The notes beneath the pieces were generated by a model. The model ran no database searches. It saw only the letters and a list, made by a program, of their open reading frames with translations, and was not told the origin of the DNA. Shown in pieces: positions 8,967-18,224 of a stretch of 64,000 nucleotides of DNA. This DNA comes from Acetobacter nitrogenifigens DSM 23921 = NBRC 105050 (GTDB taxonomy: Bacteria; Pseudomonadota; Alphaproteobacteria; Acetobacterales; Acetobacteraceae). Each line of letters begins with the position of its first letter. Positions within the stretch are counted from its first letter, which is position 1. The stretch spans positions 1 to 64,000 of the forward strand of contig NZ_AUBI01000014.1 of assembly GCF_000429165.1 (NCBI RefSeq), in the 5' to 3' direction. The translations under genes and the position numbers were made by a program.

Positions 8967-11116
8967 ACGCCACAGACCACGCCGGATCGACCGACGCCGC
9001 AACAACGTTTCGCGCCCTTCCGCCCGAAGCGCCGCTACGGATGCCGGTCCAGAACCTGCGCGCAGCGCCGGACCGTCATGGCCGCCCGACATTCTCACGC
9101 ACCGAACCGGGCATGATCCGGCTTCGTCGCACGCTTGTGATCGGCTCGGCGCTCGCGCTGACCGCTTACGGCGCGTGGCAGATGCATCTCGTGCTGGACG
9201 CGAACGGCGTGTCGATCCTCGGCGTCGTCATGCTGATCCTGTTCATCGCGCTGTTTCTGTGGATCGCGCTGGCGCTTACGTCGGCTATCGCCGGTTTCGT
9301 GTCCCTGCTGACGCGTGGCGGGCTGGGCCTCGGCATCGACGGAGCCGGTCCGCTGCCGACGTTACGCACGCGCGTGGCGCTGTTGATGCCGACGTATAAC
9401 GAGAGCCCGCACCGCGTTATGGCCGGACTGCGCGCCATTCACGCCAGCCTGCGGGAGACCGGGCGCGCGGACGATTTCGATATTTTCATCCTTTCCGACA
9501 CCACAAACCCTGACGTGTGGGTCGAAGAGGAAGCCGCCTTCCTCGCCCTGCGCGAAGAAACCGGCGATTCATCGCGTATCTTCTACCGCCGCCGCCCCAA
9601 GAACACGGAACGCAAGGCGGGCAATGTCGGGGAATGGGTGCAACGCTTCGGCGCGGCCTATCCTCTGATGGTCACACTGGACGCCGACTCGGTGATGGAC
9701 GGCGAAACTCTTGTCCGTATCGCCGCAGCCATGGAAGGAAATCCGGAAGTGGGTCTGATCCAGACCCTTCCGGTCATCGCGGGCGGAACCACCCTGTTCG
9801 CGCGCATGCAGCAGTTCGCAGGGCGCGTGTATGGCCCGTTGATCGCGCATGGAATCGCGTGGTGGCACGGAGCCGCCAGCAACTACTGGGGCCATAACGC
9901 AATCATCCGCACAGCCGCCTTTGCGGAGCAGGCGGGGCTGCCGCATCTGCCGGGCCGCAAGCCGTTCGGCGGCCATATCCTCAGCCACGATTTCGTCGAG
10001 GCCGCGCTGATGCGACGCGGCGGATGGGCGATCCACATGGTCCCGGCGCTGCTGGGCTCGTACGAGGAAAGCCCGCCCTCGCTGACCGACGTCGCCATTC
10101 GCGACCGTCGCTGGTGTCAAGGCAACCTGCAACATTACAAGGTGCTGCCGACGCGGGGCCTGCACTGGCTGAGCCGCCTGCACATGGCGATGGGCATCGG
10201 CTCCTACGTCACTTCTCCGCTGTGGCTGATCTTTCTGCTGGTCGGCATCCTGATCTCGTTGCAGGCCCGCTTCGACAAACCTGAGTATTTCGGCGACACC
10301 AAGACGCTCTATCCGCACTGGCCCCAGGTTGACCCGGTACAGGCGAAATTCGTGTTCATCGGCACGATGGGCGTGTTGCTGGCGCCCAAACTGCTCGCCT
10401 TCGCGGCGCTGCTGTTCGACCGTCGGACGATGTCGGGGTGCGGCGGCGCGATCCGTGTAGCCGCGTCGATCGTCATCGAGACGCTTATCGGCGGCCTGAT
10501 CGCGCCGATCGCCATGCTGATCCAGACGTCCGGCGTGATCTCCATCCTGAGCGGTCAGGACTCCGGCTGGAACGCGCAGCGTCGCGACGACGGCGGCGTT
10601 CCGTTCGGCGAGATCGTGCGTGGTTACTGGCGCTTCACCGCCTTCGGGCTAATCCTTGGGACATGTGCGTGGATCGTCTCGCCAGCCCTGTTCCTCTGGA
10701 TGTCGCCCGTGCTGCTTGGGCTGGCTTTGGCGATTCCCCTCGCCGCCTGGACCGCCAGCCGCAACGCCGGACTGGCGATGAAACGCGCAGGACTGTTGCT
10801 GGTGCCCGAAGAAACATCGCCCCCCGATGTTCTCAAGAAGGCCGCCGCCGCGATGGCCGCGCCGAAACCCGACGGTCCACACGAAGCGATTGCCGCGCTA
10901 CGGGCGGACCCGGTCCTGCTGGCGGCGCATCGGGCGATGCTGCCGTCGCCCCGTCGTCCGGGCGACGCCATTGATGCAGAGCGGCTTGTCGGCGTGCTTA
11001 AACTGACGGAAGCGGGCACGGTTGCGGAAGCGCAACGCGTTCTGACGCCTCGCGAAAAAGCGGCCGCGCTATGCGACGCCACCGGCGTGGAGCGTGCGGT
11101 GTCATTGCCGGATTAG
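8942..11116 (+). CDS. opgH: Glucan biosynthesis glucosyltransferase H
   Basis: Inner-membrane family 2 glucosyltransferase that polymerises UDP-glucose into the linear beta-1,2-glucan of osmoregulated periplasmic glucans and passes it across the membrane. The 724-residue protein has two N-terminal helices (about residues 65-125), a cytoplasmic GT2 domain with the DxD-type LDADSVMDG near residue 245 and the processive-transferase motif RDRRWCQGN (QxxRW-type) near residue 390, then several C-terminal membrane helices. Its ATG lies inside the 3' end of opgG. A stem-loop at 11125-11150 directly follows the stop. Confidence 0.95.
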   Translation: MDVPLDALNATDHAGSTDAATTFRALPPEAPLRMPVQNLRAAPDRHGRPTFSRTEPGMIRLRRTLVIGSALALTAYGAWQMHLVLDANGVSILGVVMLILFIALFLWIALALTSAIAGFVSLLTRGGLGLGIDGAGPLPTLRTRVALLMPTYNESPHRVMAGLRAIHASLRETGRADDFDIFILSDTTNPDVWVEEEAAFLALREETGDSSRIFYRRRPKNTERKAGNVGEWVQRFGAAYPLMVTLDADSVMDGETLVRIAAAMEGNPEVGLIQTLPVIAGGTTLFARMQQFAGRVYGPLIAHGIAWWHGAASNYWGHNAIIRTAAFAEQAGLPHLPGRKPFGGHILSHDFVEAALMRRGGWAIHMVPALLGSYEESPPSLTDVAIRDRRWCQGNLQHYKVLPTRGLHWLSRLHMAMGIGSYVTSPLWLIFLLVGILISLQARFDKPEYFGDTKTLYPHWPQVDPVQAKFVFIGTMGVLLAPKLLAFAALLFDRRTMSGCGGAIRVAASIVIETLIGGLIAPIAMLIQTSGVISILSGQDSGWNAQRRDDGGVPFGEIVRGYWRFTAFGLILGTCAWIVSPALFLWMSPVLLGLALAIPLAAWTASRNAGLAMKRAGLLLVPEETSPPDVLKKAAAAMAAPKPDGPHEAIAALRADPVLLAAHRAMLPSPRRPGDAIDAERLVGVLKLTEAGTVAEAQRVLTPREKAAALCDATGVERAVSLPD

Positions 11117-11124
11117 GGCGTCAT

Positions 11125-11150
11125 CCGATCAGCCGGAAACGACTGGTCGG
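11125..11150 (+). terminator. Stem-loop after opgH, member of a dispersed palindrome family
   Basis: CCGATCAGCCG at 11125-11135 pairs with CGACTGGTCGG at 11140-11150 (two G-T type mismatches) around a four-base loop, nine bases after the opgH stop. The core TCATCCGATCAGC recurs in the hairpin after fdhD (48179-48215), and ATCCGATCAG in the one at 56715-56744. No T run is present. The remaining sequence to 11486 holds a further partial copy (CGTCATCCGATCGG near 11200) and no gene I can support. Confidence 0.5.
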
Positions 11151-11486
11151 GTATGCACTGCTTCTTCGAAACGCCGAGTCAGAACATTGCCACCAGACCG
11201 TCATCCGATCGGACGAACTCATCGGGCCGGATAAAGGATCTCTCAAAACAATGCCCTAAACCCATATTCGCGAACCAGTATGTTACGGGTATGGCTCCAG
11301 ATGACGCTTCAGCGAAAACATTCCATTGGCTGATTTTGTCAGACGTCCCACTACTCAAACAGCGACATCCATCAAGGCATTCGGTCCCGGACCTTTCCCG
11401 CGAAGCCACGCGAGCAAACAAAGTTCTTTCGGCTCGCTCTTATGGTGGCCCTACCCGACGACGCGGTCCAACAGCCGCGTGGAAAA

Positions 11487-11867
11487 TCAGTTCGGGACGC
11501 TGCCCAGCATCTCGCACGCGTGCGCCAGCTTGTTGGACGGATTATGTTTGCTGCACATACGACGGGCGTCTGGTCCACACATTTCTATAGCGTTCTCAAA
11601 GTCCGATTCGAGAACATCCTGAGCCACGGCGATATCCTGATCGTGACTCCGCTCCTGCTCCGCCGACAGCTTGTCCTGAGTCTCGTGCAGTTCTTTGAGC
11701 GCGTCGAGACAAGCCTGGCTCGCTTCATCGGGGTCGCTTTGCAGGACCGCGACCTCTTTCTGCAACTGAGCGTTTGGAACGCTGCCAGCGCCCGGCGGCT
11801 CAGCAAATGCGGCGTGTGTCGAAAGAGCGGCGGCTGTCAGGCCCAGCCAGATTCGGCGGAATGTCAC
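11487..11867 (-). CDS. Small secreted hypothetical protein with four cysteines
   Basis: A 126-residue protein starting at GTG 11867, with an AAAGG ribosome site eight bases upstream. It opens with a clear Sec signal peptide (TFRRIWLGLTAAALS, cleavage near AAFA-EP). The mature part is about 100 residues, charged and probably helical (QLQKEVAVLQSDPDEASQ and KELHETQDKLSAEQERS look coiled-coil-like). Four cysteines (one in SQACLD, two in MCGPDARRMC, one in AHACEM) could form two disulphides in the periplasm. I do not recognise the family. The frame extends to an ATG at 11912, but that would bury the signal peptide. It is transcribed away from the gmd cassette. Confidence 0.65.
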   Translation of the reverse strand: MTFRRIWLGLTAAALSTHAAFAEPPGAGSVPNAQLQKEVAVLQSDPDEASQACLDALKELHETQDKLSAEQERSHDQDIAVAQDVLESDFENAIEMCGPDARRMCSKHNPSNKLAHACEMLGSVPN

Positions 11868-11989
11868 GAAGAAAACCTTTCGCGGGTCGAATATGCGGTC
11901 GCCCGCTGGCACGGCCCGATCCTAACCGAGCTGCCGCGAAAGGGTAAAGTCGCACTGTAAACATATCATAACGTAACCGGGCGCCCTGA

Positions 11990-13096
<1,107 letters not shown>

Positions 13097-13110
13097 CGCG
13101 GGAGGCCGCG

Positions 13111-14025
13111 ATGCGGGTTCTGATCACCGGAGCGCGCGGCTTCGTCGGAAAGCATCTCCTGTCCGTGCTCGCGAAAGAGCGCCCGGACTGCACGGTGCTG
13201 ACCCCTTCATTCGATGTGACGGACAGGCAGGCTGTATTCGGCGCAATCGAGGCGGCTCAGCCCCAGATATGCTTCCACCTGGCCGCCGTCTCCAGCATTG
13301 GGCAGGCCCGCAGCGAGCCGGATCTGGCGTGGCGGGTCAATCTGGGCGGCGTTCTCAACGTCGCGGATGCGCTGAAGAGCGCCGCGCCAGAGGCCCTGCT
13401 GGTCTTCACCTCGACCTCCGAGGCCTATGGCGACAGTTTTCGGGGCGGCGCGCCGCTCGATGAAACAGCCGCCCTGGCACCCGGAAATACGTATTCGGCC
13501 ACGAAATCGGCCGCCGATCTTGCTCTTGGCGCGCTCGCCAACGATGGCTTGCGCGTCGTGCGGATGCGCCCGTTCAATCACACGGGCGCCGGTCAGACCG
13601 ACAGCTTTGTCGTGCCCGCTTTCGCACGCCAGATCGCCCGCATCGAAGCAGGCCGGCAGGAACCGGTGATCTCGGTCGGCAACCTGTCCGCCGAACGCGA
13701 TTTCCTCGACGTTCGCGACATATGTGCGGCCTATGCTTCCTGCCTCACGCACGGCGCAACGTTGCCGAAAGGCGCGATCCTGAACCTCTGCTCTGGCCAG
13801 ACGCGTTCGATCCGCAGCATTCTCGACGACCTGCTCCGCCTCTCCGGCGTCGCCGCGAAAGTCGAGATCGCCGCCGACAAGCTCCGGCCGGTCGATCTGC
13901 CTCGTGCGGCAGGCTCATCGGCTCGTGCGGCGGAACTGCTGGGATGGCGCCCCCGGATCGCGTGGGATGACACCCTGCGCGCGGTGCTCGACGATTGGCG
14001 GCGACGCGTCCAGGACGACGCATGA
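13111..14025 (+). CDS. rmd: GDP-4-keto-6-deoxy-D-mannose reductase-type SDR
   Basis: A 304-residue extended SDR with GARGFVGKHLL for NAD(P) binding, STSEAYG and YSATKSA (YxxxK) for catalysis, and RPFNHTGAGQ characteristic of GDP-6-deoxy-D-lyxo-4-hexulose reductases. Together with Gmd it would give GDP-D-rhamnose. A C4 epimerase giving another GDP-deoxysugar cannot be excluded from sequence alone. The ATG at 13111 has GGGAGG eight bases upstream and is 14 bases after gmd. Its TGA overlaps the ATG of the glycosyltransferase. Confidence 0.85.
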   Translation: MRVLITGARGFVGKHLLSVLAKERPDCTVLTPSFDVTDRQAVFGAIEAAQPQICFHLAAVSSIGQARSEPDLAWRVNLGGVLNVADALKSAAPEALLVFTSTSEAYGDSFRGGAPLDETAALAPGNTYSATKSAADLALGALANDGLRVVRMRPFNHTGAGQTDSFVVPAFARQIARIEAGRQEPVISVGNLSAERDFLDVRDICAAYASCLTHGATLPKGAILNLCSGQTRSIRSILDDLLRLSGVAAKVEIAADKLRPVDLPRAAGSSARAAELLGWRPRIAWDDTLRAVLDDWRRRVQDDA

Positions 14026-15461
14026 CCGTGCAAGGGCAACCGCAAGTCGATCCGACTTCAGCGGCAATTTCCAGCGTGGCTTCGCAACCGACCTTCTGGA
14101 TCGACGTCGAGGACTTCTTCGAATATGCGCGCGCCAACGGACGTCCCAGCGGCATCCAGCGCGTCGCATTCGAAATCTGCCTGGCCCTGCAAAGCGATCC
14201 TGCGCTTGCTGGACGGGTGCGCTTTGTGCGTCACGCCGTCTCGGGCGGCGATTTCAGTCCCGTGCAATGGGAAGAGATTTACACGCTCTACCGCCGCATG
14301 ACCGCCGAGACGGGCCCCGCCGGCGTTCTTGAAAGAGACGGAGCGGGTGAAGCGGCGCCGTCGCGTCTTCGCCGTCTCGCGCTGAAACTCCCGACGCAAT
14401 TGCGCGTGCCGCTGGGACAGACGATCAGCCATTCGGTAGCCGCTGCGAAAAGTGGCGGCGCCCTGCTTCGCGCGGCAAAAGGCGCCGCCGCGCGCGCCCT
14501 CGACGAACAGCGGGCCGTTAAAGGCGACGGTGACGCGTCCCCCGCAGTGTTCTCGCCCGCACAGGGCGACGTCCTGCTCGTCCTCGGCGCTGCATGGTCG
14601 CACGCTGATTATGCATCCCTGCTGCGGCGGCGGCGCGACCAGCACGGCATGCGTATCGGGTTGCTGATCTACGACCTGATCCCTCTTCTCTGGCCCGAAT
14701 GGTGTCGCCCCGGGCTCAGCCGCGTCTTCCGCCGCTGGCATGACGCTGTGCTGCCTGAATGTGACGCAGTTTTCGCGATATCAAACGCGACACGCAATGA
14801 CATCATATCCTACGCCTCCAGCGCATCGCTGAATCTGCGCGCGCCTGTCACCGTCATCCCCATGGGCAGCGGCTTCACCGCCTCATCCAGGGAAGACGGT
14901 GAAGCCGTCGCAATGGCCGAAAGTCTGGGGCGTTACGTTCTTTGCGTCGGCACGATCGAAGCGCGCAAGAACCATGCCCTGCTGTTTCGCGTCTGGCGAA
15001 AATTGCTGAAGAGCCACGCACCTGAGACCGTACCGAAACTGGTCTTCGCCGGATCTCCCGGCTGGCTGGTGGACGATCTCATGCAGCAGATCCGAAACAG
15101 CGATTACCTAAATGGGCATCTGGTCATTGTGCGTGGGCCGTCGGACGCGCAGATCGACGCGCTGTACAAAAGGTCGCTGTTCACGGTGTTTCCATCTTTT
15201 TATGAAGGCTGGGGCCTGCCGGTGACGGAGAGTCTCGCTCATGGACGCCCCTGCCTGATCTCGAACCGGGCGTCGTTGCCAGAAGCCGGAGGCGGGCTGG
15301 TCGACAGTTTCGATCCGGATAACGTGTCCGAAGCATTTCAGGTCATTGAGCGAATGATTTTCGAGCCGGAGATGCTCGCACAGGCGGAAGCCGTAGTGAC
15401 GAGGTTCAAGCCTGTTTTGTGGAATGACGCAGCGCAGCGGATAGTGACGGCTTTCGCGTAA
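14022..15461 (+). CDS. Glycosyltransferase family 4, probably a deoxyhexosyl (rhamnosyl) transferase
   Basis: A 479-residue retaining GT-B glycosyltransferase. The C-terminal half has the GT4 donor-site signatures: VGTIEARKNHALLFRVW, VFAGSPGWLVDDL, and VFPSFYEGWGLPVTESLAHG with the EX7E-type glutamates. The N-terminal acceptor half starts with FWIDVEDFFEYARANGRPSG and includes IYDLIPLLWPEW, common in WbdA/WbpY-like mannosyl or rhamnosyl transferases. The start at 14022 overlaps the rmd stop by four bases (ATGA). Position in the gmd-rmd operon suggests that it uses the GDP-deoxyhexose made there, for lipopolysaccharide or exopolysaccharide. That link is inference. Confidence 0.85.
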   Translation: MTVQGQPQVDPTSAAISSVASQPTFWIDVEDFFEYARANGRPSGIQRVAFEICLALQSDPALAGRVRFVRHAVSGGDFSPVQWEEIYTLYRRMTAETGPAGVLERDGAGEAAPSRLRRLALKLPTQLRVPLGQTISHSVAAAKSGGALLRAAKGAAARALDEQRAVKGDGDASPAVFSPAQGDVLLVLGAAWSHADYASLLRRRRDQHGMRIGLLIYDLIPLLWPEWCRPGLSRVFRRWHDAVLPECDAVFAISNATRNDIISYASSASLNLRAPVTVIPMGSGFTASSREDGEAVAMAESLGRYVLCVGTIEARKNHALLFRVWRKLLKSHAPETVPKLVFAGSPGWLVDDLMQQIRNSDYLNGHLVIVRGPSDAQIDALYKRSLFTVFPSFYEGWGLPVTESLAHGRPCLISNRASLPEAGGGLVDSFDPDNVSEAFQVIERMIFEPEMLAQAEAVVTRFKPVLWNDAAQRIVTAFA

Positions 15462-16413
15462 CAGCTTACTATATCTTTCTGCCTGTTTATTCTTATTAAC
15501 AATACATGGACCAGTTGACGGTTGGGTCCCAAACACCACCGTCAAATATTTCCAAAGTCATCCTCATACAGCAAGCGCCTTACAATTTGCGCAATACGTC
15601 CGTCCCGCGAGCGAAGTCGGGAAAACGATCCGATACAAACGCCAAGCCCAAGGATTATGATGCCGACCTGCTTTCAGCAGGCGCCATCACGATCTCGGTT
15701 GGAGCCCTGTGCAAAGCTGGAGACCCTCCACCATCCAGCCCGTCAAAGGTCATCCAATGGCCACATCTACATGTTCTATGGAAAAATACAGAATTCGAAT
15801 TTTAGGCAATACCGCTGCGTCTATCCAGATTCATAATACGGCACCCCAAAACGGAATCAGGTGACTTACAGGTATATTTGAGTTTTTATGGAAAAATATC
15901 ATCTCGTTTTTCTTATAATTTTTAGTTTTTCTGCCTACTTTTTGCTCTAAATCCGGCCTATAATCGGACAGTCGCCGATTTTTATCAATGGTATATCAAG
16001 ATTAATGACGATACGCGGCAACAGACCGCTCGCCTTCCTTTTGCAGAAGGCGTCACAGACAAACACATCACGCAGAGCGTGACCACGTCCAGAACCAGCC
16101 CGAAAACTGCCAGGAGGCAAATAATCATCGGCTCCGCCGCCGCCCTCTGAGCTTACCCTTAGCGCACCCAGCTACTGGTTTCCGATAGATTTCAGAAGTT
16201 ACGAAGAAAACTTCACGCCCATGTTTTTCGTGCCACCGTCCTAAGTCATCCCCAAGTCCGGTTACATTGCTATCGGGCCATTACGAGCCGCAGATACTGT
16301 CCTTCCGAAGAGACCTTGCCAAAAAATCGTCCTCTAAGTCACCCTGCCTACCCGGCGCTGCGGCCCGGCAGGTCAGATTTCACTTCTGCGACGCCAATAC
16401 GCTATGATACGCC
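15462..16413. other. AT-rich region with no supported gene
   Basis: About 950 bases with visibly higher A+T than the flanks (for example 15880-15960), stop codons in all frames and no recognisable protein. Two overlapping 100-residue plus-strand frames (15506-15805 and 15522-15836) resemble nothing known. A 47-codon minus-strand frame at 15985-16128 encodes a hydrophobic N-terminus (MIICLLAVFGLVLDVVTLC) but has only weak support. The stretch separates the polysaccharide cassette from core genes and may be a decayed gene or transferred remnant. Confidence 0.4.
16379..16408 (+). promoter_or_regulatory. Putative sigma-70-type promoter giving a leaderless MetF-like mRNA
   Basis: TTCACT at 16379-16384 and TATGAT at 16403-16408 are separated by 18 bases. 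The predicted start site, six or seven bases after the -10, falls on the ATG at 16414. No ribosome site precedes that ATG. Confidence 0.35.
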
Positions 16414-17199
16414 ATGCCTGACGCAAGCCCCATCGCCTCCGCCCTCACCAATCAACGCCGCGTATCCGTAGAACTCATCCCTCGGGATGAAGCCAGCCTG
16501 CGCAACGACGCAGATGAGGCTCTGGCCCTCGCGCCGCAAGCCGACACGATCAACATCCCGGACCTGATGCGTTTTGATCTTCGTAGCTGGAAGGCGGTCA
16601 GCCTCGTGCGCGACCGGGTCAGCGCCGCAATCCCGCATATACGGGCTATCGACGTCGATCCCGACAAACCGCTTCCGGGAACCGACGACCCCGCGATCCG
16701 GGAAGTGCTGGTCATTCGTGGCGACCCGCCAGCGGACCTCAACCGGCGCACGTTCCCGAACTCCAGCGAAAGCATTATCAGACGCTATCAGCGCGAAGCG
16801 CCTGAGATCGCGGTCTATGCGGCCTTCGATCCATACCGGCAGGCGCCGTATCAGGAACTCGACGCCGTTCAACGCAAACGCGACGCCGGAGCACGCGGGT
16901 TTTTCACGCAACCCATATTCGACATGCGTATGCTGGATCTTTGCAGAGAATGGCTGTCGGGCGAGACCGTATTCTGGGGCCTGTCTCCCGTTATCGGCCC
17001 CCGGTCCCGTTCTTATTGGGAAACCACGAACCGCGTAATCTTCCCGCGAAACTTCGAACCAACGCTCGACGCGAACATCGCGTTTGCCGACGCGGCCATT
17101 CGCGCCGTCCGAAGCGACGGCGGATCGGTTTATCTAATGCCGTTACGCGTGAAGCTGGCGAATTATCTTACGCCGTTGACAGCGGCTCTCTCATCCTGA
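16414..17199 (+). CDS. Methylenetetrahydrofolate reductase (MetF)-family protein
   Basis: A 261-residue FAD-barrel protein. The family motifs are visible: an early SVELIPRDE (the catalytic-Glu region), DTINIPD, the diagnostic VLVIRGDPP near residue 110, and GARGFFTQPIFD near residue 165. MetF reduces 5,10-methylene-THF to 5-methyl-THF for methionine synthesis. This protein is shorter than typical MetF (about 290-300) and fairly divergent, so it may be a MetF paralogue used with another methyltransferase system. It stands alone, with a possible leaderless start and AT-rich DNA upstream. Confidence 0.8.
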   Translation: MPDASPIASALTNQRRVSVELIPRDEASLRNDADEALALAPQADTINIPDLMRFDLRSWKAVSLVRDRVSAAIPHIRAIDVDPDKPLPGTDDPAIREVLVIRGDPPADLNRRTFPNSSESIIRRYQREAPEIAVYAAFDPYRQAPYQELDAVQRKRDAGARGFFTQPIFDMRMLDLCREWLSGETVFWGLSPVIGPRSRSYWETTNRVIFPRNFEPTLDANIAFADAAIRAVRSDGGSVYLMPLRVKLANYLTPLTAALSS

Positions 17200-17443
17200 A
17201 CTGATTTGTCTGAGCGTCGGCGCATCGCCATCTCGCTGACGGCATTCAGAGAGATGGGATGGGATGGGACGCTTCACCCAACCCCGCGAAACCTGTAACC
17301 CTCTTCACTCTCTCAGAAGGACGCGCACGCAGGCGGCGGGACCGGACGCCGTCTGAAACTCGTCCTGCGGAAAAATAACTTTCCGATTGGATCTGCGAGC
17401 GCCACGGTTACGCGCATTGTCGGGGATCGACTTCCGCCCCGCT

Positions 17444-18211
17444 TCACGCACCGGACGAGGTCGCCGACGATGCAGAGGACGACGCGCTGGTCCCTGAAAA
17501 CGACGATACTTTCGACATATCGACCTGGGACGCGCCCATATCGACATAAATCACGCCGTCGCCCGAAGTGACGCCCGTGACCTTGCCTGACACGGTAAAC
17601 GGCACCGCCGTGGTGTTACCTGCAGAATCGCTGGTCTCGATCGCGATGTTGTAAGACCCGTCAGACAACTGATTCCCGCTGTTATCGACGCCGTCCCACG
17701 TCCATGTGTTGCTGCCAGCGGCGGAGGTCAGTTCTTCTGTCTTCACCAGCGTTCCGGCGCTGTTGGTAATCGCGATCGCAATCGGCTCCGCACTCGTCGT
17801 CGTGAAGGACACGTTCGCCGCGCCGCTTTGCAGCGGCAGTTCGCTCGTCGTCGCAATCGCGGTTTCCCCAACCAGTGAAAGGTTTGAGGACTCCTGACCG
17901 TCCTGCGTCAGATCGATCAGCGTCTGGAGATTCGTGTTCGTCTGCACCTGCTGTTCGACACCGGCGAACTGCGCCAGCTCCGACGTGAAACTGTCGCTGC
18001 TCATAGGGCTGGATGGATCCTGATTTTTCAATTGCGTCGTCAGCAAGGTCAGGAAAGTGCTATAATTGCTCGACAGGGACGCCAGCGCATTCGACGACGA
18101 ACTGGCCGAGGAAGATGTCGTCGTCGACACCGAAGAATTTGTCGCCGCAGCCGACTGAGCCGCCGACATGGCTGCTGACAGAGCGGAAGTCGTGGAGGAT
18201 GTGGTTGTCAT
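17444..18211 (-). CDS. flgD: Flagellar hook assembly (capping) protein FlgD
   Basis: Caps the growing hook while FlgE subunits are added. The 255-residue protein has a Ser/Thr/Ala-rich N-terminus, the conserved FlgD segment FLTLLTTQLKNQDPSSPM followed by FTSELAQFAGVEQQVQTN, and C-terminal Ig/tudor-like domains with the WTWDGVDNSGNQLSDGSY FlgD-Ig motif. The ATG at 18211 was chosen because the conserved region starts soon after; an upstream extension to 18274 looks non-coding. It lies 13 bases downstream of fliK on the same strand, so it is probably in the fliK transcript. Confidence 0.93.
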   Translation of the reverse strand: MTTTSSTTSALSAAMSAAQSAAATNSSVSTTTSSSASSSSNALASLSSNYSTFLTLLTTQLKNQDPSSPMSSDSFTSELAQFAGVEQQVQTNTNLQTLIDLTQDGQESSNLSLVGETAIATTSELPLQSGAANVSFTTTSAEPIAIAITNSAGTLVKTEELTSAAGSNTWTWDGVDNSGNQLSDGSYNIAIETSDSAGNTTAVPFTVSGKVTGVTSGDGVIYVDMGASQVDMSKVSSFSGTSASSSASSATSSGA

Positions 18212-18224
18212 TCGCGTCGCTCTT

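Noticed and set aside
15506-15836. Two overlapping ~100-codon plus-strand frames after the glycosyltransferase
   Set aside because: No ribosome site, no homology recognised, Ser/Pro-rich; more likely non-coding.
15985-16128. 47-codon hydrophobic minus-strand frame
   Set aside because: Only a marginal GGAG three bases upstream of the ATG; C-terminal half looks non-coding. Kept as a hint in the region entry.
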